DNA of 64,000 nucleotides from Aeromicrobium endophyticum (lineage in GTDB: Bacteria > Actinomycetota > Actinomycetes > Propionibacteriales > Nocardioidaceae). The notes under the pieces are model-generated. The model saw only the letters and a list, made by a program, of their open reading frames with translations, did not search any database and was not told the DNA's origin. The stretch's first letter is position 1; each line of letters begins with the position of its first letter. Shown here piece by piece: positions 24,228-32,472 of this stretch. The stretch is from assembly GCF_003586285.1 (NCBI RefSeq), contig NZ_QUBR01000001.1:992001-1056000 (forward strand). Direction: 5' to 3'. A program made the position numbers and the translations under genes.

Positions 24228-25655
24228 TCAGGCCTGCTGGGGGCGGTGCGGGATGAACATGACCAGCACGGCGGCGAGCACGGCCGCGGCGCCGCACAGG
24301 GCGAAGATCAGCTGGTACGCGTCGAGCGACGGCACCGCGAAGGTGCCGACGATGACGGTCGACCCCGCCAGGATGCTGCCGCCGATCGCGCTGGCCAGCG
24401 AGCTGCCGAGGCTACGGAACAGGGAGTTGAGGCCGTTGGCCGCACCCGTCTCGTCGGCCGGCGTGTGGGCGTTGATGAGCGAGGGCATCGCGGCGTAGCC
24501 GATGCCGGTACCGACGCCGATGACCGTCGAGCCCACGACGACCTGCCACAGCGCCTCGTGCACGAAGATGCGCGCCATGAAACCGGCGGCCACGACGAGC
24601 GCGCCGAGGGCGAGGGTCTGCGACGCCCCCCGGGTCGCGATGAGCTTGGCCGCGACGGGCGCGAACAGCAGCATCATGAGGCCGCTGGGCAGCATCGCGA
24701 GACCGCCCACGAGCAGGCTGGAGCCGAAGCCGTAGCCGCTCGACTCGGGCGCCTCGATGTAGGAGGCGGTGCCGATGAACGAGGCGAACAGCGCGAAGCC
24801 GAACAGGATCGATGCCGCGTTGGTCAGCACGATGGGCGGACGACGCAGGGCCTTGAGGTCGACGAGCGGGTCCTCGATGCGCAGCTGCGTCCACCCGAAG
24901 ATCGCGATCAGCACGACGGCGGCGGCCAGCAGCACCCAGATGCGCGGGTCGTCCCAGCCCCACGTCGAGCTCTGCGCGAGCGGGAGCAGCAGGCACACGA
25001 GCCCGGCGGCCAGCAGCACCGAGCCGACGACGTCGACGCGTCCCCCGCTGCGGCCCGGCGCCTCGGGGACGATCAGCAGGATGCCGACGAAGGCCACCAC
25101 ACCGGCCAGGCCCGTGATCCAGAACAGCACGTGGAAGTCGGCGTGCTCGGCGACGAACCCGGCCAGCGGCAGTCCCAGCGAGCCACCCACGCCGAGCATC
25201 GCGCTGATCAGGGCGATGCTCGAGCCGACGCGCTCGCGGGGCATGACGGTCGCCAGCAGGCTGATGCCGAGCGGGATCGCCGCGGCCGACGCTCCCTGGA
25301 TCGCGCGTCCCGCGATGAGCAGCCCGATGTTGTCGGTGAACGAGGTGATGAGCGAGCCGACGACGAGCGCGGCGATCGCCACGAGCAGCATGCGGCGCTT
25401 GCCGAACATGTCGCCGAGGCGGCCGAGGATCGGCACCGACACCGCGGCCACCAGCAGGGTCGACGTCAGCAGCCAGCTGACGTTGCTGGCCGAGGTGTCG
25501 AGGTCGGCCGGCAGGATCGACAGCACCGGGATCAGCACCGACTGGGCGAGGGCCACCACCAGGGCGCCGAGTCCCACGACGAGCAGCTCGAAGGTCGCGC
25601 GTCGGGGGGAGGTGTGCTCGGCCACGGCGGTGGCGGAGACGTCGTGGTCGGTCAT
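24228..25655 (-). CDS. MFS drug-efflux transporter (DHA2, 14 helices)
   Basis: A 475-residue major facilitator with about 14 hydrophobic helices. Motif A is LGRLGDMFGKRRML after helix 2, and motif C-like GVGGSLGLPLAGFV appears in helix 5. DHA2 proteins export drugs, dyes and lipids by proton antiport. The ATG at 25655 has GGAAGAG upstream; the longer frame to 25712 would run through the operator. It is divergent from a TetR gene with a palindromic operator between them, the usual drug-inducible pair. Confidence 0.9.
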   Translation of the reverse strand: MTDHDVSATAVAEHTSPRRATFELLVVGLGALVVALAQSVLIPVLSILPADLDTSASNVSWLLTSTLLVAAVSVPILGRLGDMFGKRRMLLVAIAALVVGSLITSFTDNIGLLIAGRAIQGASAAAIPLGISLLATVMPRERVGSSIALISAMLGVGGSLGLPLAGFVAEHADFHVLFWITGLAGVVAFVGILLIVPEAPGRSGGRVDVVGSVLLAAGLVCLLLPLAQSSTWGWDDPRIWVLLAAAVVLIAIFGWTQLRIEDPLVDLKALRRPPIVLTNAASILFGFALFASFIGTASYIEAPESSGYGFGSSLLVGGLAMLPSGLMMLLFAPVAAKLIATRGASQTLALGALVVAAGFMARIFVHEALWQVVVGSTVIGVGTGIGYAAMPSLINAHTPADETGAANGLNSLFRSLGSSLASAIGGSILAGSTVIVGTFAVPSLDAYQLIFALCGAAAVLAAVLVMFIPHRPQQA

Positions 25656-25705
25656 GTCGACTCTTCCGGGGGGATGTTGGTAGGGCCGAGCAACCATATC
25701 CGTCT

Positions 25706-25741
25706 GTGACACCGAGTGCCAACTTCGCCCCTCGGTGTCAC
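25706..25741. promoter_or_regulatory. TetR operator in the divergent MFS/TetR promoter
   Basis: GTGACACCGAG (25706-25716) and CTCGGTGTCAC (25731-25741) form a perfect 11-base inverted repeat around a 14-base centre. The left half also forms a compact 15-base imperfect dyad, TGACACC-G-AGTGCCA (25707-25721). It lies between the two start codons. Confidence 0.75.
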
Positions 25742-25759
25742 CGACGGTAGGGTGGCGCC

Positions 25760-26356
25760 GTGACCCCGGACATGAGCCTGCGTGACCACGCGCGCGAGGC
25801 GATCCGCGACGAGGTCGCCAAGCACGCCTGGACCTTGTTCGCCGCGCACGGCTACGAGGCGACGACGGTCGACCAGATCGCGGACGCCGCGGGCATGTCG
25901 CGGCGCACGTTCTTCCGCTACTTCGCGGGCAAGGACGAGCTGGTCCTGGAGCGTCTCGTCGAGTCGGGCAACCTGATCGCGACGGCCCTCGAGCAACGTC
26001 CGGCCGACGAGGCCGCGTGGCCCGCCCTGCGTGCCGCGTTCTCGGCGACGATCAGGCTGCAGGAGCAGCACCACGAGAAGTCGCGCCCGCTCCAGCTCAT
26101 GCTGCGCGCCGAGCCGGCCCTGCGGGCCACGATCGAGACCCGTCGGCGCCTGTGGGTCGAGCGCCTGGCACCGCTCACCGCCGCGCGCCTCCCGTCGACG
26201 GATGCCGCCGACCGCAGTGGCACGCGGGCCGCCGCCGTGACCGCCAGCGCCGTCGCGTGCCTGGAGGCAGCCCAGATCGCCTGGGCCGAGAACCCGGGGA
26301 CGTCCCTGGGCGAGCTCCTCGACGACGCGATGGGGGCTGTGGCACCGCTCAGGTGA
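25760..26356 (+). CDS. TetR-family repressor of the adjacent MFS pump
   Basis: A 198-residue TetR regulator. The N-terminal helix-turn-helix is HGYEATTVDQIADAAGMSRR followed by TFFRYFAGKDEL; the C-terminal ligand domain is alanine/leucine-rich helices. Start is the GTG at 25760, 19 bases after the operator; an internal ATG at 25772 is possible. The inverted repeat in the intergenic region and the divergent pump gene make autoregulated control of efflux the simplest reading. Confidence 0.9.
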   Translation: MTPDMSLRDHAREAIRDEVAKHAWTLFAAHGYEATTVDQIADAAGMSRRTFFRYFAGKDELVLERLVESGNLIATALEQRPADEAAWPALRAAFSATIRLQEQHHEKSRPLQLMLRAEPALRATIETRRRLWVERLAPLTAARLPSTDAADRSGTRAAAVTASAVACLEAAQIAWAENPGTSLGELLDDAMGAVAPLR

Positions 26357-26364
26357 CCGCTCGG

Positions 26365-27897
26365 TCAGGCCAGGCGTGACGTGGGAGTCGGTTCCGACCG
26401 TCCGCGCAGCACCGGCGACCCATCAGGCGTCCAGTGGCGCCGCTCGCGCTCGTCGGCAGCGGTGACGCTGGCGGTGGCCACCAGCACGCGTCCCTCGACG
26501 TCCTTGGCGAGCTCGGTCAGACGGGCCGCGGCGTTGACCGCGTCGCCGATGACGGTGTACTCGAAGCGCGAGCGGTGCCCGACGTTGCCGGCCACGGCCT
26601 GGCCCGTCGACACGCCGATGCCGGCACCGATCTCGGGCACCTCGTCGGCCAGACGCTCGGCGACGCGCCGTGCCGTCGCCAGCGCTGCACCTGCGTGGTC
26701 GTCGAGGTCGGCGGGTGCGCCGAAGATCGCGAGGACGGCATCGCCCATGAACTTGTTGACGAGACCGCCGTGGTCGTCGACCTCCTCGACGATGACGGCG
26801 AAGAAGCGGTTGAGCATCGCGACGACCTCGGCCGGCGAACGGGTCGCAGCGTACGTCGTCGAGCCGATCAGGTCGATCATCAGCACCGAGACGGTACGGG
26901 TCTCGCCGCCGAGCTCGACGTTGCCGTCGGTCGCCGCCTGGGCCACCGCCCGGCCCACGTGGCGTCCGAACAGGTCGCGGATCTGCTCGCGCTCGCGCAG
27001 CCCCTGCACCATCTCGTTGAAGCCCGACTGCAGCAGCCCCAGCTCGGTGCCGTCGTCGACGCGCACCTCGACGTCGAGATCGCCCTCCTTGACGCGCTCG
27101 AGCGCCTCTTGGACCGCCACGATCGGCGAGACGACCGCCCGGGCGTTGAGCACCGTCACGAGCGCGCCGAACAGCAGCACGACGGCGGCCAGACCCAGTG
27201 CGGTCGACGCCAGCCGGACGATGCTGGTGTCGTCGCGCGAGATCGCCGCGATCGAGGCGACCACCAGGCCGAGCACCGGGGCCGCGGTGCCGAGGCCCCA
27301 GAACAACAGCATGCGGCGCTGCACGCCGGCGCCCATCTCGTCGGCCGACGCCCGACCCTGCAGGGCCCGCGCCGCGATCGGACGCAGCGCGAACTCGGTG
27401 AACAGGTAGGCGATCGCGCACACCACCAGGCCTGCGATGCCGACGGCGAACACCGCACCCAGCACGGCCTCGGGCTGGAAGATGATCGCGAGGATCGTGA
27501 AGGTCGCGACCCCGCCCATCCACAGCCCCAGCTGGATCAGCGTCATGCGCCACGGCAGCCGCAGGGCCGTGCGACGCTCGTCGACCGTGGGCTCCTGGTC
27601 CTCGATCGACCAGCGCAGCGCGTGCAGGGCGCTGACCGTGACGGCCGTCGCGCCGATCAGCACCGCGACGCCCACGTACACCGGCACCGCGATCGCCAGC
27701 GCGGTCAGGTAGCCGGAGTTGGGCCCGCCGCCGGGGGTCACGAGGAAGGTGATGGCCACGACGATGATCGCGCCGATGACGTTGGTGCCGACCAGCAGGA
27801 TCGTGAGCAGCGCCTGGATGCGGACGCGCAGACGTCCGCTCGGCTGGTCGGGCGGACCGAGCAGCCAGTCGCTGCCCGTCCGGTGCGCTGTCGCCAC
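26365..27897 (-). CDS. Membrane-bound class III adenylate cyclase with HAMP domain
   Basis: A 510-residue cyclase similar in layout to mycobacterial Rv1318c/Rv3645-type enzymes: six membrane helices in the first 255 residues, a HAMP linker (about 258-310), then a class III cyclase domain (about 330-490). Catalytic features: metal-binding aspartates in VLMIDLIGST and KFMGDAVLAIFG, the base-contacting lysine in NKFMGD, and the transition-state Asn/Arg in IGDAVNAAARL. It should convert ATP to cAMP as a membrane dimer. GTG start with GGGGA upstream. The divergent neighbour encodes a cyclic-nucleotide-binding protein. Confidence 0.9.
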   Translation of the reverse strand: MATAHRTGSDWLLGPPDQPSGRLRVRIQALLTILLVGTNVIGAIIVVAITFLVTPGGGPNSGYLTALAIAVPVYVGVAVLIGATAVTVSALHALRWSIEDQEPTVDERRTALRLPWRMTLIQLGLWMGGVATFTILAIIFQPEAVLGAVFAVGIAGLVVCAIAYLFTEFALRPIAARALQGRASADEMGAGVQRRMLLFWGLGTAAPVLGLVVASIAAISRDDTSIVRLASTALGLAAVVLLFGALVTVLNARAVVSPIVAVQEALERVKEGDLDVEVRVDDGTELGLLQSGFNEMVQGLREREQIRDLFGRHVGRAVAQAATDGNVELGGETRTVSVLMIDLIGSTTYAATRSPAEVVAMLNRFFAVIVEEVDDHGGLVNKFMGDAVLAIFGAPADLDDHAGAALATARRVAERLADEVPEIGAGIGVSTGQAVAGNVGHRSRFEYTVIGDAVNAAARLTELAKDVEGRVLVATASVTAADERERRHWTPDGSPVLRGRSEPTPTSRLA

Positions 27898-28004
27898 GAT
27901 GTCCCCGTCTCTCGTCGTGGAAGGCCTCGTCGTCGAGGGCCCACGTCCCGCGGAGCCAATATAGTGACGGCAGCCGCTACGGTGTGACCAACGACACCTG
28001 CTGC

Positions 28005-28015
28005 CTCGGTGTCAC
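28005..28015. promoter_or_regulatory. Operator-like half site shared with the MFS/TetR operator
   Basis: CTCGGTGTCAC (28005-28015), preceded by the same C, repeats 12 bases of the right arm of the TetR operator at 25731-25741. It sits between the divergent adenylate cyclase and cNMP-binding genes, near another short dyad (GGTGT-N8-ACACC, about 27981-27998). This may be cross-regulation or coincidence. Confidence 0.35.
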
Positions 28016-28069
28016 GGCCGTACTCCCACCCCGGCAACACGCCGAGCCCTCCGACCGAAGGACCCCGTC

Positions 28070-28480
28070 ATGGCACCCAAGCAGAAGGCCGACCCGGACG
28101 TCGTGAAGACGCTGAGCGAGCACACCTCGTTCGACAAGTCGCTGGTCAAGCGCCTCGCCACGGTCGGCAACGCCGTCAACATCCCGCAGGGCTGGTCGGT
28201 CATCATGGAGACCACACCGGCCGACTCGGCCTACATCGTGCTCGACGGCACGGTCGAGATCCGCAAGGGTGGCCAGACCATCGCCGAGCTCGGCCCCGGC
28301 GACGTCTTCGGCGAGATCGCGCTGGTCAACCACAGCCTGCGCAACGCCTCGGCGGTCGCGGCGTCCCAGATCCGCGTGCTGCGTCTCGGCGAGGACGCCA
28401 TCGCGTCGTTGCTCGAGCACGACACGGCCTTCGCCGACACCCTGCGCTCCAACGCCGAGAGCCGCATCCAGACCAGCTGA
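28070..28480 (+). CDS. Stand-alone cyclic-nucleotide-binding domain protein
   Basis: A 136-residue protein consisting of a single cNMP-binding beta-roll. The phosphate-binding cassette is recognisable as GDVFGEIALVNHSLRNASAVA, in which FGEIAL and the arginine in the LRNAS turn contact the cyclic nucleotide. There is no helix-turn-helix, so it is not a Crp regulator; it may be an effector module binding another protein. Divergent location next to an adenylate cyclase suggests cAMP as ligand. It is followed by a terminator hairpin. Confidence 0.85.
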   Translation: MAPKQKADPDVVKTLSEHTSFDKSLVKRLATVGNAVNIPQGWSVIMETTPADSAYIVLDGTVEIRKGGQTIAELGPGDVFGEIALVNHSLRNASAVAASQIRVLRLGEDAIASLLEHDTAFADTLRSNAESRIQTS

Positions 28481-28485
28481 TCGCA

Positions 28486-28503
28486 CCGGCGTCGCGGCGC
28501 CGG
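28486..28503 (+). terminator. Terminator-like hairpin
   Basis: CCGGCG-TCGCGG-CGCCGG, followed by GATTTGTTG, lies 5 bases after the cNMP-binding gene stop. The short T-containing tail supports a terminator. Confidence 0.5.
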
Positions 28504-28620
28504 GATTTGTTGTCCGCGGCACACAAATGGTGGGGTCGCGAGGCCTCCGCCGACGGTGGTTACCCTTCGGTGAAATGCGCTGCACGCAGGCGCGTTCATG
28601 ACACGAGAGGCGAGCACGCG

Positions 28621-30456
28621 ATGGCAGACGTTGAGGCAGCACTGGATCAGGCCGGACTCACCAACCCCCACGTGCGCGAGTACGTGCGCTACTGGGCAGA
28701 CCTGACGGGCGCCGAGCGGGTCGAGGTCGTCAGCGCGTCCGACGACGCCCGGCTGGCCGAGGAAGCACTGGCGGCCGGCGAGCTCCAGCCCGCCGGCGAG
28801 GGGCTCTACTACTCGCGCAGCTACCACAAGGACACCGCCCGCTCCGAGGAGCGGACGATCGTCGCGACGAGCAACCCGAGCGATGCGGGCGTCTACAACA
28901 ACTGGCGTCCGTCGTCGGAGATGAAGCCGCTGCTCGAGGGCAAGATGCGCGGCGCCTCGGCCGGCAAGACGATGTACGTCGTCCCGTACCTGATGGCACC
29001 TCCCGGCTCCCCGCTCGAGGCGTACGCGGCCGGCGTCGAGCTGACCGACTCGCGCACCGTGGTCATGCACATGATCCGCATGGCCCGCGTCGGCATCGAC
29101 TACATCAACGAGCTCGCCGACCCCGACAGCTTTGTGCGCGCCGTCCACGTGACCGGCGACCTCGAGAACCTCGGCCACGGCACCGACGACGACGCGCGCT
29201 ACTTCGTGACGGTCGCCGACGAGCGCACGATCCTGCACTTCGGCTCGTCGTACGGCGGCAACGCGCTGCTCGGCAAGATCGCGCACGGCCTGCGCCAGGC
29301 GGCGTACGACGGCTGGGCGTCCGGCAAGTTCCTGTCGGAGCAGTTCATGCTGCTCGGCATCACCGACAAGGAGACCGGCAAGAAGTACCACATCTGCGGC
29401 GGCTTCCCGAGTGCGTCGGGCAAGACCAACCTGGCCATGACGCTGGCTCCCGACGCCCTGGGCGACCGCTACTACGTCGACTTCTACGGCGACGACATCG
29501 CGTGGCTCTGGGTCGACGAGAACGACGGCAAGCTCTACGGCATGAACCCCGAGTTCGGCGTGTTCGGCGTCGCCAAGGACACCAACGAGGCCACCAACCC
29601 GGGCGCGCTGCACTCGGTCGACGCGGGCACCGGCGCGATCTTCACCAACATCGCCTACAACCCCGACACCCAAGAGGTCTGGTGGGAGGGCAAGACGCCC
29701 AACCCGCCCGAGGACGTCACGGGCTGGGAGGACTGGAAGGGCGAGAAGATCTCCGAGCGTGCCGAGGGCGACGACGCACCGTGGGCGCACCCCAACAGCC
29801 GCTTCACCACGACGCTGTCGAACGTCCCCAACGTCGCTCCCGACTTCAACAGCCCCCAGGGCGTGCCGATCGACGCGATCATCTTCGGTGGACGCACCCG
29901 CGACCGCGAGCCGCTGATCCGCGCGATCACCGACCTCGCCGAGGGCGTCTACGACGGCCTGACGCTGGGCGCCGAGGCCACGTTCGCCGCCGAGGGCGTC
30001 GACGGCCAGCTGCGCTACGACCCGATGTCGATGCGTCCGTTCATGTCGTACCCCGAGGGCGCCTACGCGGCCCAGTGGCTCAAGATCATCGGCGATGCCA
30101 AGGAGGCGCCGCTGTTCGCGCACGTCAACTGGTTCCAGCGCGGCGACGACGGTCGCTTCCTGTGGCCCGGCTACCGCGACAACCTGCGTCCGCTGCTGTG
30201 GCTCATGCAGCTCAAGGCCGGTGAGGTCTCCGGACGCTCGACGCCGGTCGGCATCATCCCGACGCGCGAGGAGCTCAACCTCGAGGGACTCGAGATCGAC
30301 TCGGACGACCTCGACACGATCCTGACGATCGACAACGCGCGCTGGCAGCAGGAGATCGCCAACCGCGAGGTGCACCTGACGGCGTTCCACGACCTGCCCG
30401 AGGAGATCTGGGAGGCGCACCGCCGCGTCAAGGCCGACCTCGAGGCCGACGCCTGA
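28621..30456 (+). CDS. Divergent GTP-type phosphoenolpyruvate carboxykinase paralogue
   Basis: A 611-residue protein homologous along its whole length to GTP-type PEP carboxykinase (oxaloacetate + GTP to PEP + CO2 + GDP). Shared landmarks: [51 protein letters not shown] and HVNWFQRGDDGRFLWPGYRDN. By eye alignment to the canonical paralogue at 47566, key residues differ: the hyper-reactive P-loop cysteine is Ser266 (FPSASGKT), the metal-ligand lysine position after GK is Ile220, and the metal-ligand histidine position reads Gln241 (SEQF versus AEHM). The P-loop lysine and the aspartates remain. The family is clear; activity, nucleotide and direction are uncertain. It stands alone with its own leader. 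Confidence 0.85.
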   Translation: MADVEAALDQAGLTNPHVREYVRYWADLTGAERVEVVSASDDARLAEEALAAGELQPAGEGLYYSRSYHKDTARSEERTIVATSNPSDAGVYNNWRPSSEMKPLLEGKMRGASAGKTMYVVPYLMAPPGSPLEAYAAGVELTDSRTVVMHMIRMARVGIDYINELADPDSFVRAVHVTGDLENLGHGTDDDARYFVTVADERTILHFGSSYGGNALLGKIAHGLRQAAYDGWASGKFLSEQFMLLGITDKETGKKYHICGGFPSASGKTNLAMTLAPDALGDRYYVDFYGDDIAWLWVDENDGKLYGMNPEFGVFGVAKDTNEATNPGALHSVDAGTGAIFTNIAYNPDTQEVWWEGKTPNPPEDVTGWEDWKGEKISERAEGDDAPWAHPNSRFTTTLSNVPNVAPDFNSPQGVPIDAIIFGGRTRDREPLIRAITDLAEGVYDGLTLGAEATFAAEGVDGQLRYDPMSMRPFMSYPEGAYAAQWLKIIGDAKEAPLFAHVNWFQRGDDGRFLWPGYRDNLRPLLWLMQLKAGEVSGRSTPVGIIPTREELNLEGLEIDSDDLDTILTIDNARWQQEIANREVHLTAFHDLPEEIWEAHRRVKADLEADA

Positions 30457-30471
30457 GCTGACCCACCCGAG

Positions 30472-30540
30472 CTGCGCCACTCGCTATCCGCGAGTGGCGC
30501 AGTTTCGCGTTTCTGGGACGGCGTGTCCCCCAGAAACGCG
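30472..30540. repeat. Double hairpin element after the PEPCK paralogue
   Basis: Hairpin 1: CTGCGCCACTCGC (30472-30484), 5-base loop, GCGAGTGGCGCAG (30490-30502). Hairpin 2: CGCGTTTCTGGG (30506-30517), 11-base loop, CCCAGAAACGCG (30529-30540). The word GCGCCACTCGC recurs from 30539, followed by another CACCACTCGG. The first hairpin is followed by TTTCGCGTTT and can act as a terminator; the ensemble looks like a mobile intergenic repeat. Confidence 0.65.
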
Positions 30541-30657
30541 CCACTCGCGATCCGAACTGCACCACTCGGTGACCCCGACTCGCTCAGGGTCGCGTCAGGG
30601 GTGCGACCAGCGTCGTCCCCGATGTGGGGGACGGCCCGGCGACGCCACAGTCGTCGC

Positions 30658-31581
30658 ATGATCACCGTCGATTCACTCACCAAGACGTACGGCGCCTTCC
30701 GGGCCGTCGACGACGTCACGTTCACCGCTCGACCCGGTCGGGTCACCGGCTTCCTCGGCCCCAACGGCGCCGGCAAGTCGACCTCGATGCGCGTCATGGT
30801 CGGCCTCACCCCACCGACGTCCGGCAGCGCGACCGTCTGCGGACGTCGCTTCGCCGACCTGCCCAACCCCGGCCGCGAAATCGGCGTGCTGCTCGACGCA
30901 TCTGCGCAGCACGCCGGCCGGACGGGCCGCGAGATCCTGACGATCGCCCAGCGGACCATGGGCCTGCCCAAGAGCCGCGTGGACGAGATGATCGCGCAGG
31001 TCAGCCTGACCCCGTCCGAGGCCGACCGCCGGGTGCGGAACTACTCGCTCGGCATGCGGCAGCGCCTCGGCATCGCCACCGCGCTGCTGGGCGAGCCCGA
31101 GGTGCTGATCCTCGATGAGCCCGCCAACGGGCTCGACCCGGCCGGCATCCGCTGGATGCGCGACCTGCTGCGCGGCTACGCCGACCAGGGCGCCACGGTG
31201 CTGCTGTCGTCGCACCTGCTGCACGAGATCGAGGTCGTCGCCGACGACCTCGTCGTGATCGGCAACGGACGCATCGTCGCCCAGGGCACGAAGGCCGAGC
31301 TGCTCGCGTCGGCCGGCACGCTCGTCCGCACCCGCGACGTCCCGGGCCTGACGACCGCCCTGGCCACGGCCGGTGTGGCGCACGCGCCGAGCGCCGCCGC
31401 CGGGGGCTCGGACGCCCTGCGCGTCGAGGCCGATACCGAGGTCGTCGGCTCGATCGCCCTGGACGCCCGCATCGCCCTGCTCGAGCTGCGCGCCGCCGAG
31501 GGAGCCGGCCTGGAGGAGATGTTCCTCGAGCTCACCGCCGCCGAGCAGCGCGAGACCACCACCCGAGGAGAAGCAGCATGA
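30658..31581 (+). CDS. ABC transporter ATP-binding protein (exporter type)
   Basis: A 307-residue ATPase with one nucleotide-binding domain: Walker A GPNGAGKST, Q-loop region replaced by VLLDASAQHAGRT as in many CcmA/DrrA-like proteins, signature YSLGMRQRLGIA, Walker B VLILDEPANGLDPAG and switch histidine SSHLLHE. The C-terminal 80 residues form the extension typical of ABC-2 exporters. Its last codon overlaps the permease start (ATGA). Substrate is unknown; antibiotics, lipids and peptides are common. Confidence 0.9.
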   Translation: MITVDSLTKTYGAFRAVDDVTFTARPGRVTGFLGPNGAGKSTSMRVMVGLTPPTSGSATVCGRRFADLPNPGREIGVLLDASAQHAGRTGREILTIAQRTMGLPKSRVDEMIAQVSLTPSEADRRVRNYSLGMRQRLGIATALLGEPEVLILDEPANGLDPAGIRWMRDLLRGYADQGATVLLSSHLLHEIEVVADDLVVIGNGRIVAQGTKAELLASAGTLVRTRDVPGLTTALATAGVAHAPSAAAGGSDALRVEADTEVVGSIALDARIALLELRAAEGAGLEEMFLELTAAEQRETTTRGEAA

Positions 31582-32402
31582 GCACCACCGCCACGACCGT
31601 CGCCGTCCCCCCGTCGCCCCCCGTCTCCCGGCGCGCGCCGCGGCCCGTGCCCGACCCCGTCCCGTTCGCACGACTGGTGTCGGTCGAGCTGCGCAAGTGC
31701 TTCGACACCCGCGCAGGCTTCTGGCTGCTGGCGAGCATCGGCATCGCGGCACTGCTGGCCACCGGGTCGGTGCTGCTCTGGGCGCCGGACTCGGCGATCA
31801 CGTACTCGACGTTCGCCTCGGCGATCGGCTTCCCGATGACCGTCATCCTGCCGATGATCGCCGTGCTCGCGGTGACGAGCGAGTGGAGCCAGCGCAGCGG
31901 GCTCACGACCTTCACCCTCGTGCCGCACCGCGGCCGTGCCATCGCCGCCAAGGCCGTCGTGACGATCGGCATCAGCATCGCGTCCACCGCGCTCGCCCTG
32001 GTGGTCGGTGTGCTCGGCACGGTGGCCGGCTCGGCGCTGCTCGGCGTCGACGCGGCGTGGAACCTCGGCCCGGAGCGTCTGTTCAACATCGCACTCGCCC
32101 AGGTGATCGGGATGCTGGTGGGCTTCATGCTCGGCGTCACGATCCGTCACTCCGCAGGAGCCATCGTCGGCTACTTCGTCTACTCGTTCGTGCTGCCCGG
32201 GCTCACCGAGGTGCTGGCGCAGACGCAGCAGTGGTTCGGCGACCTGCGCCCGTGGGTCGACGTGAACTACGCCCAGTCGGCGCTCTACAACGGTTCCCTC
32301 GACGCGAGCCAGTGGGCGCACCTCGCCGTCACGACCTTCGTCTGGCTCGTGATCCCCCTCGCCGTCGGCCTCTGGGCCCTGATGCGCTCGGAGGTGAAGT
32401 AG
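31578..32402 (+). CDS. ABC-2 type transporter permease
   Basis: A 274-residue membrane protein with about six hydrophobic helices after a proline-rich N-terminal tail (VPPSPPVSRRAPRPVPDP). The order of helices and the amphipathic SVELRKCFDTRAGFW segment before helix 1 match ABC-2 permeases. Translationally coupled to the ATPase gene, it forms the membrane part of the exporter. Confidence 0.85.
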   Translation: MSTTATTVAVPPSPPVSRRAPRPVPDPVPFARLVSVELRKCFDTRAGFWLLASIGIAALLATGSVLLWAPDSAITYSTFASAIGFPMTVILPMIAVLAVTSEWSQRSGLTTFTLVPHRGRAIAAKAVVTIGISIASTALALVVGVLGTVAGSALLGVDAAWNLGPERLFNIALAQVIGMLVGFMLGVTIRHSAGAIVGYFVYSFVLPGLTEVLAQTQQWFGDLRPWVDVNYAQSALYNGSLDASQWAHLAVTTFVWLVIPLAVGLWALMRSEVK

Positions 32403-32419
32403 CCCCATCGACGGCCGAG

Positions 32420-32453
32420 GGGATCCTGCCGGCCTGGCGGTCGACAGGATCCC
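32420..32453. terminator. Convergent bidirectional terminator
   Basis: GGGATCCTG (32420-32428) and CAGGATCCC (32445-32453) form a hairpin between the convergent ABC permease and secreted protein genes. Confidence 0.55.
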
Positions 32454-32472
32454 ATCGATGTCTCGTGCTGGG

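Noticed and set aside
28621-30456. PEPCK paralogue considered as a pseudogene
   Set aside because: The frame is intact over 611 codons and the altered regions are coherent rather than decayed.
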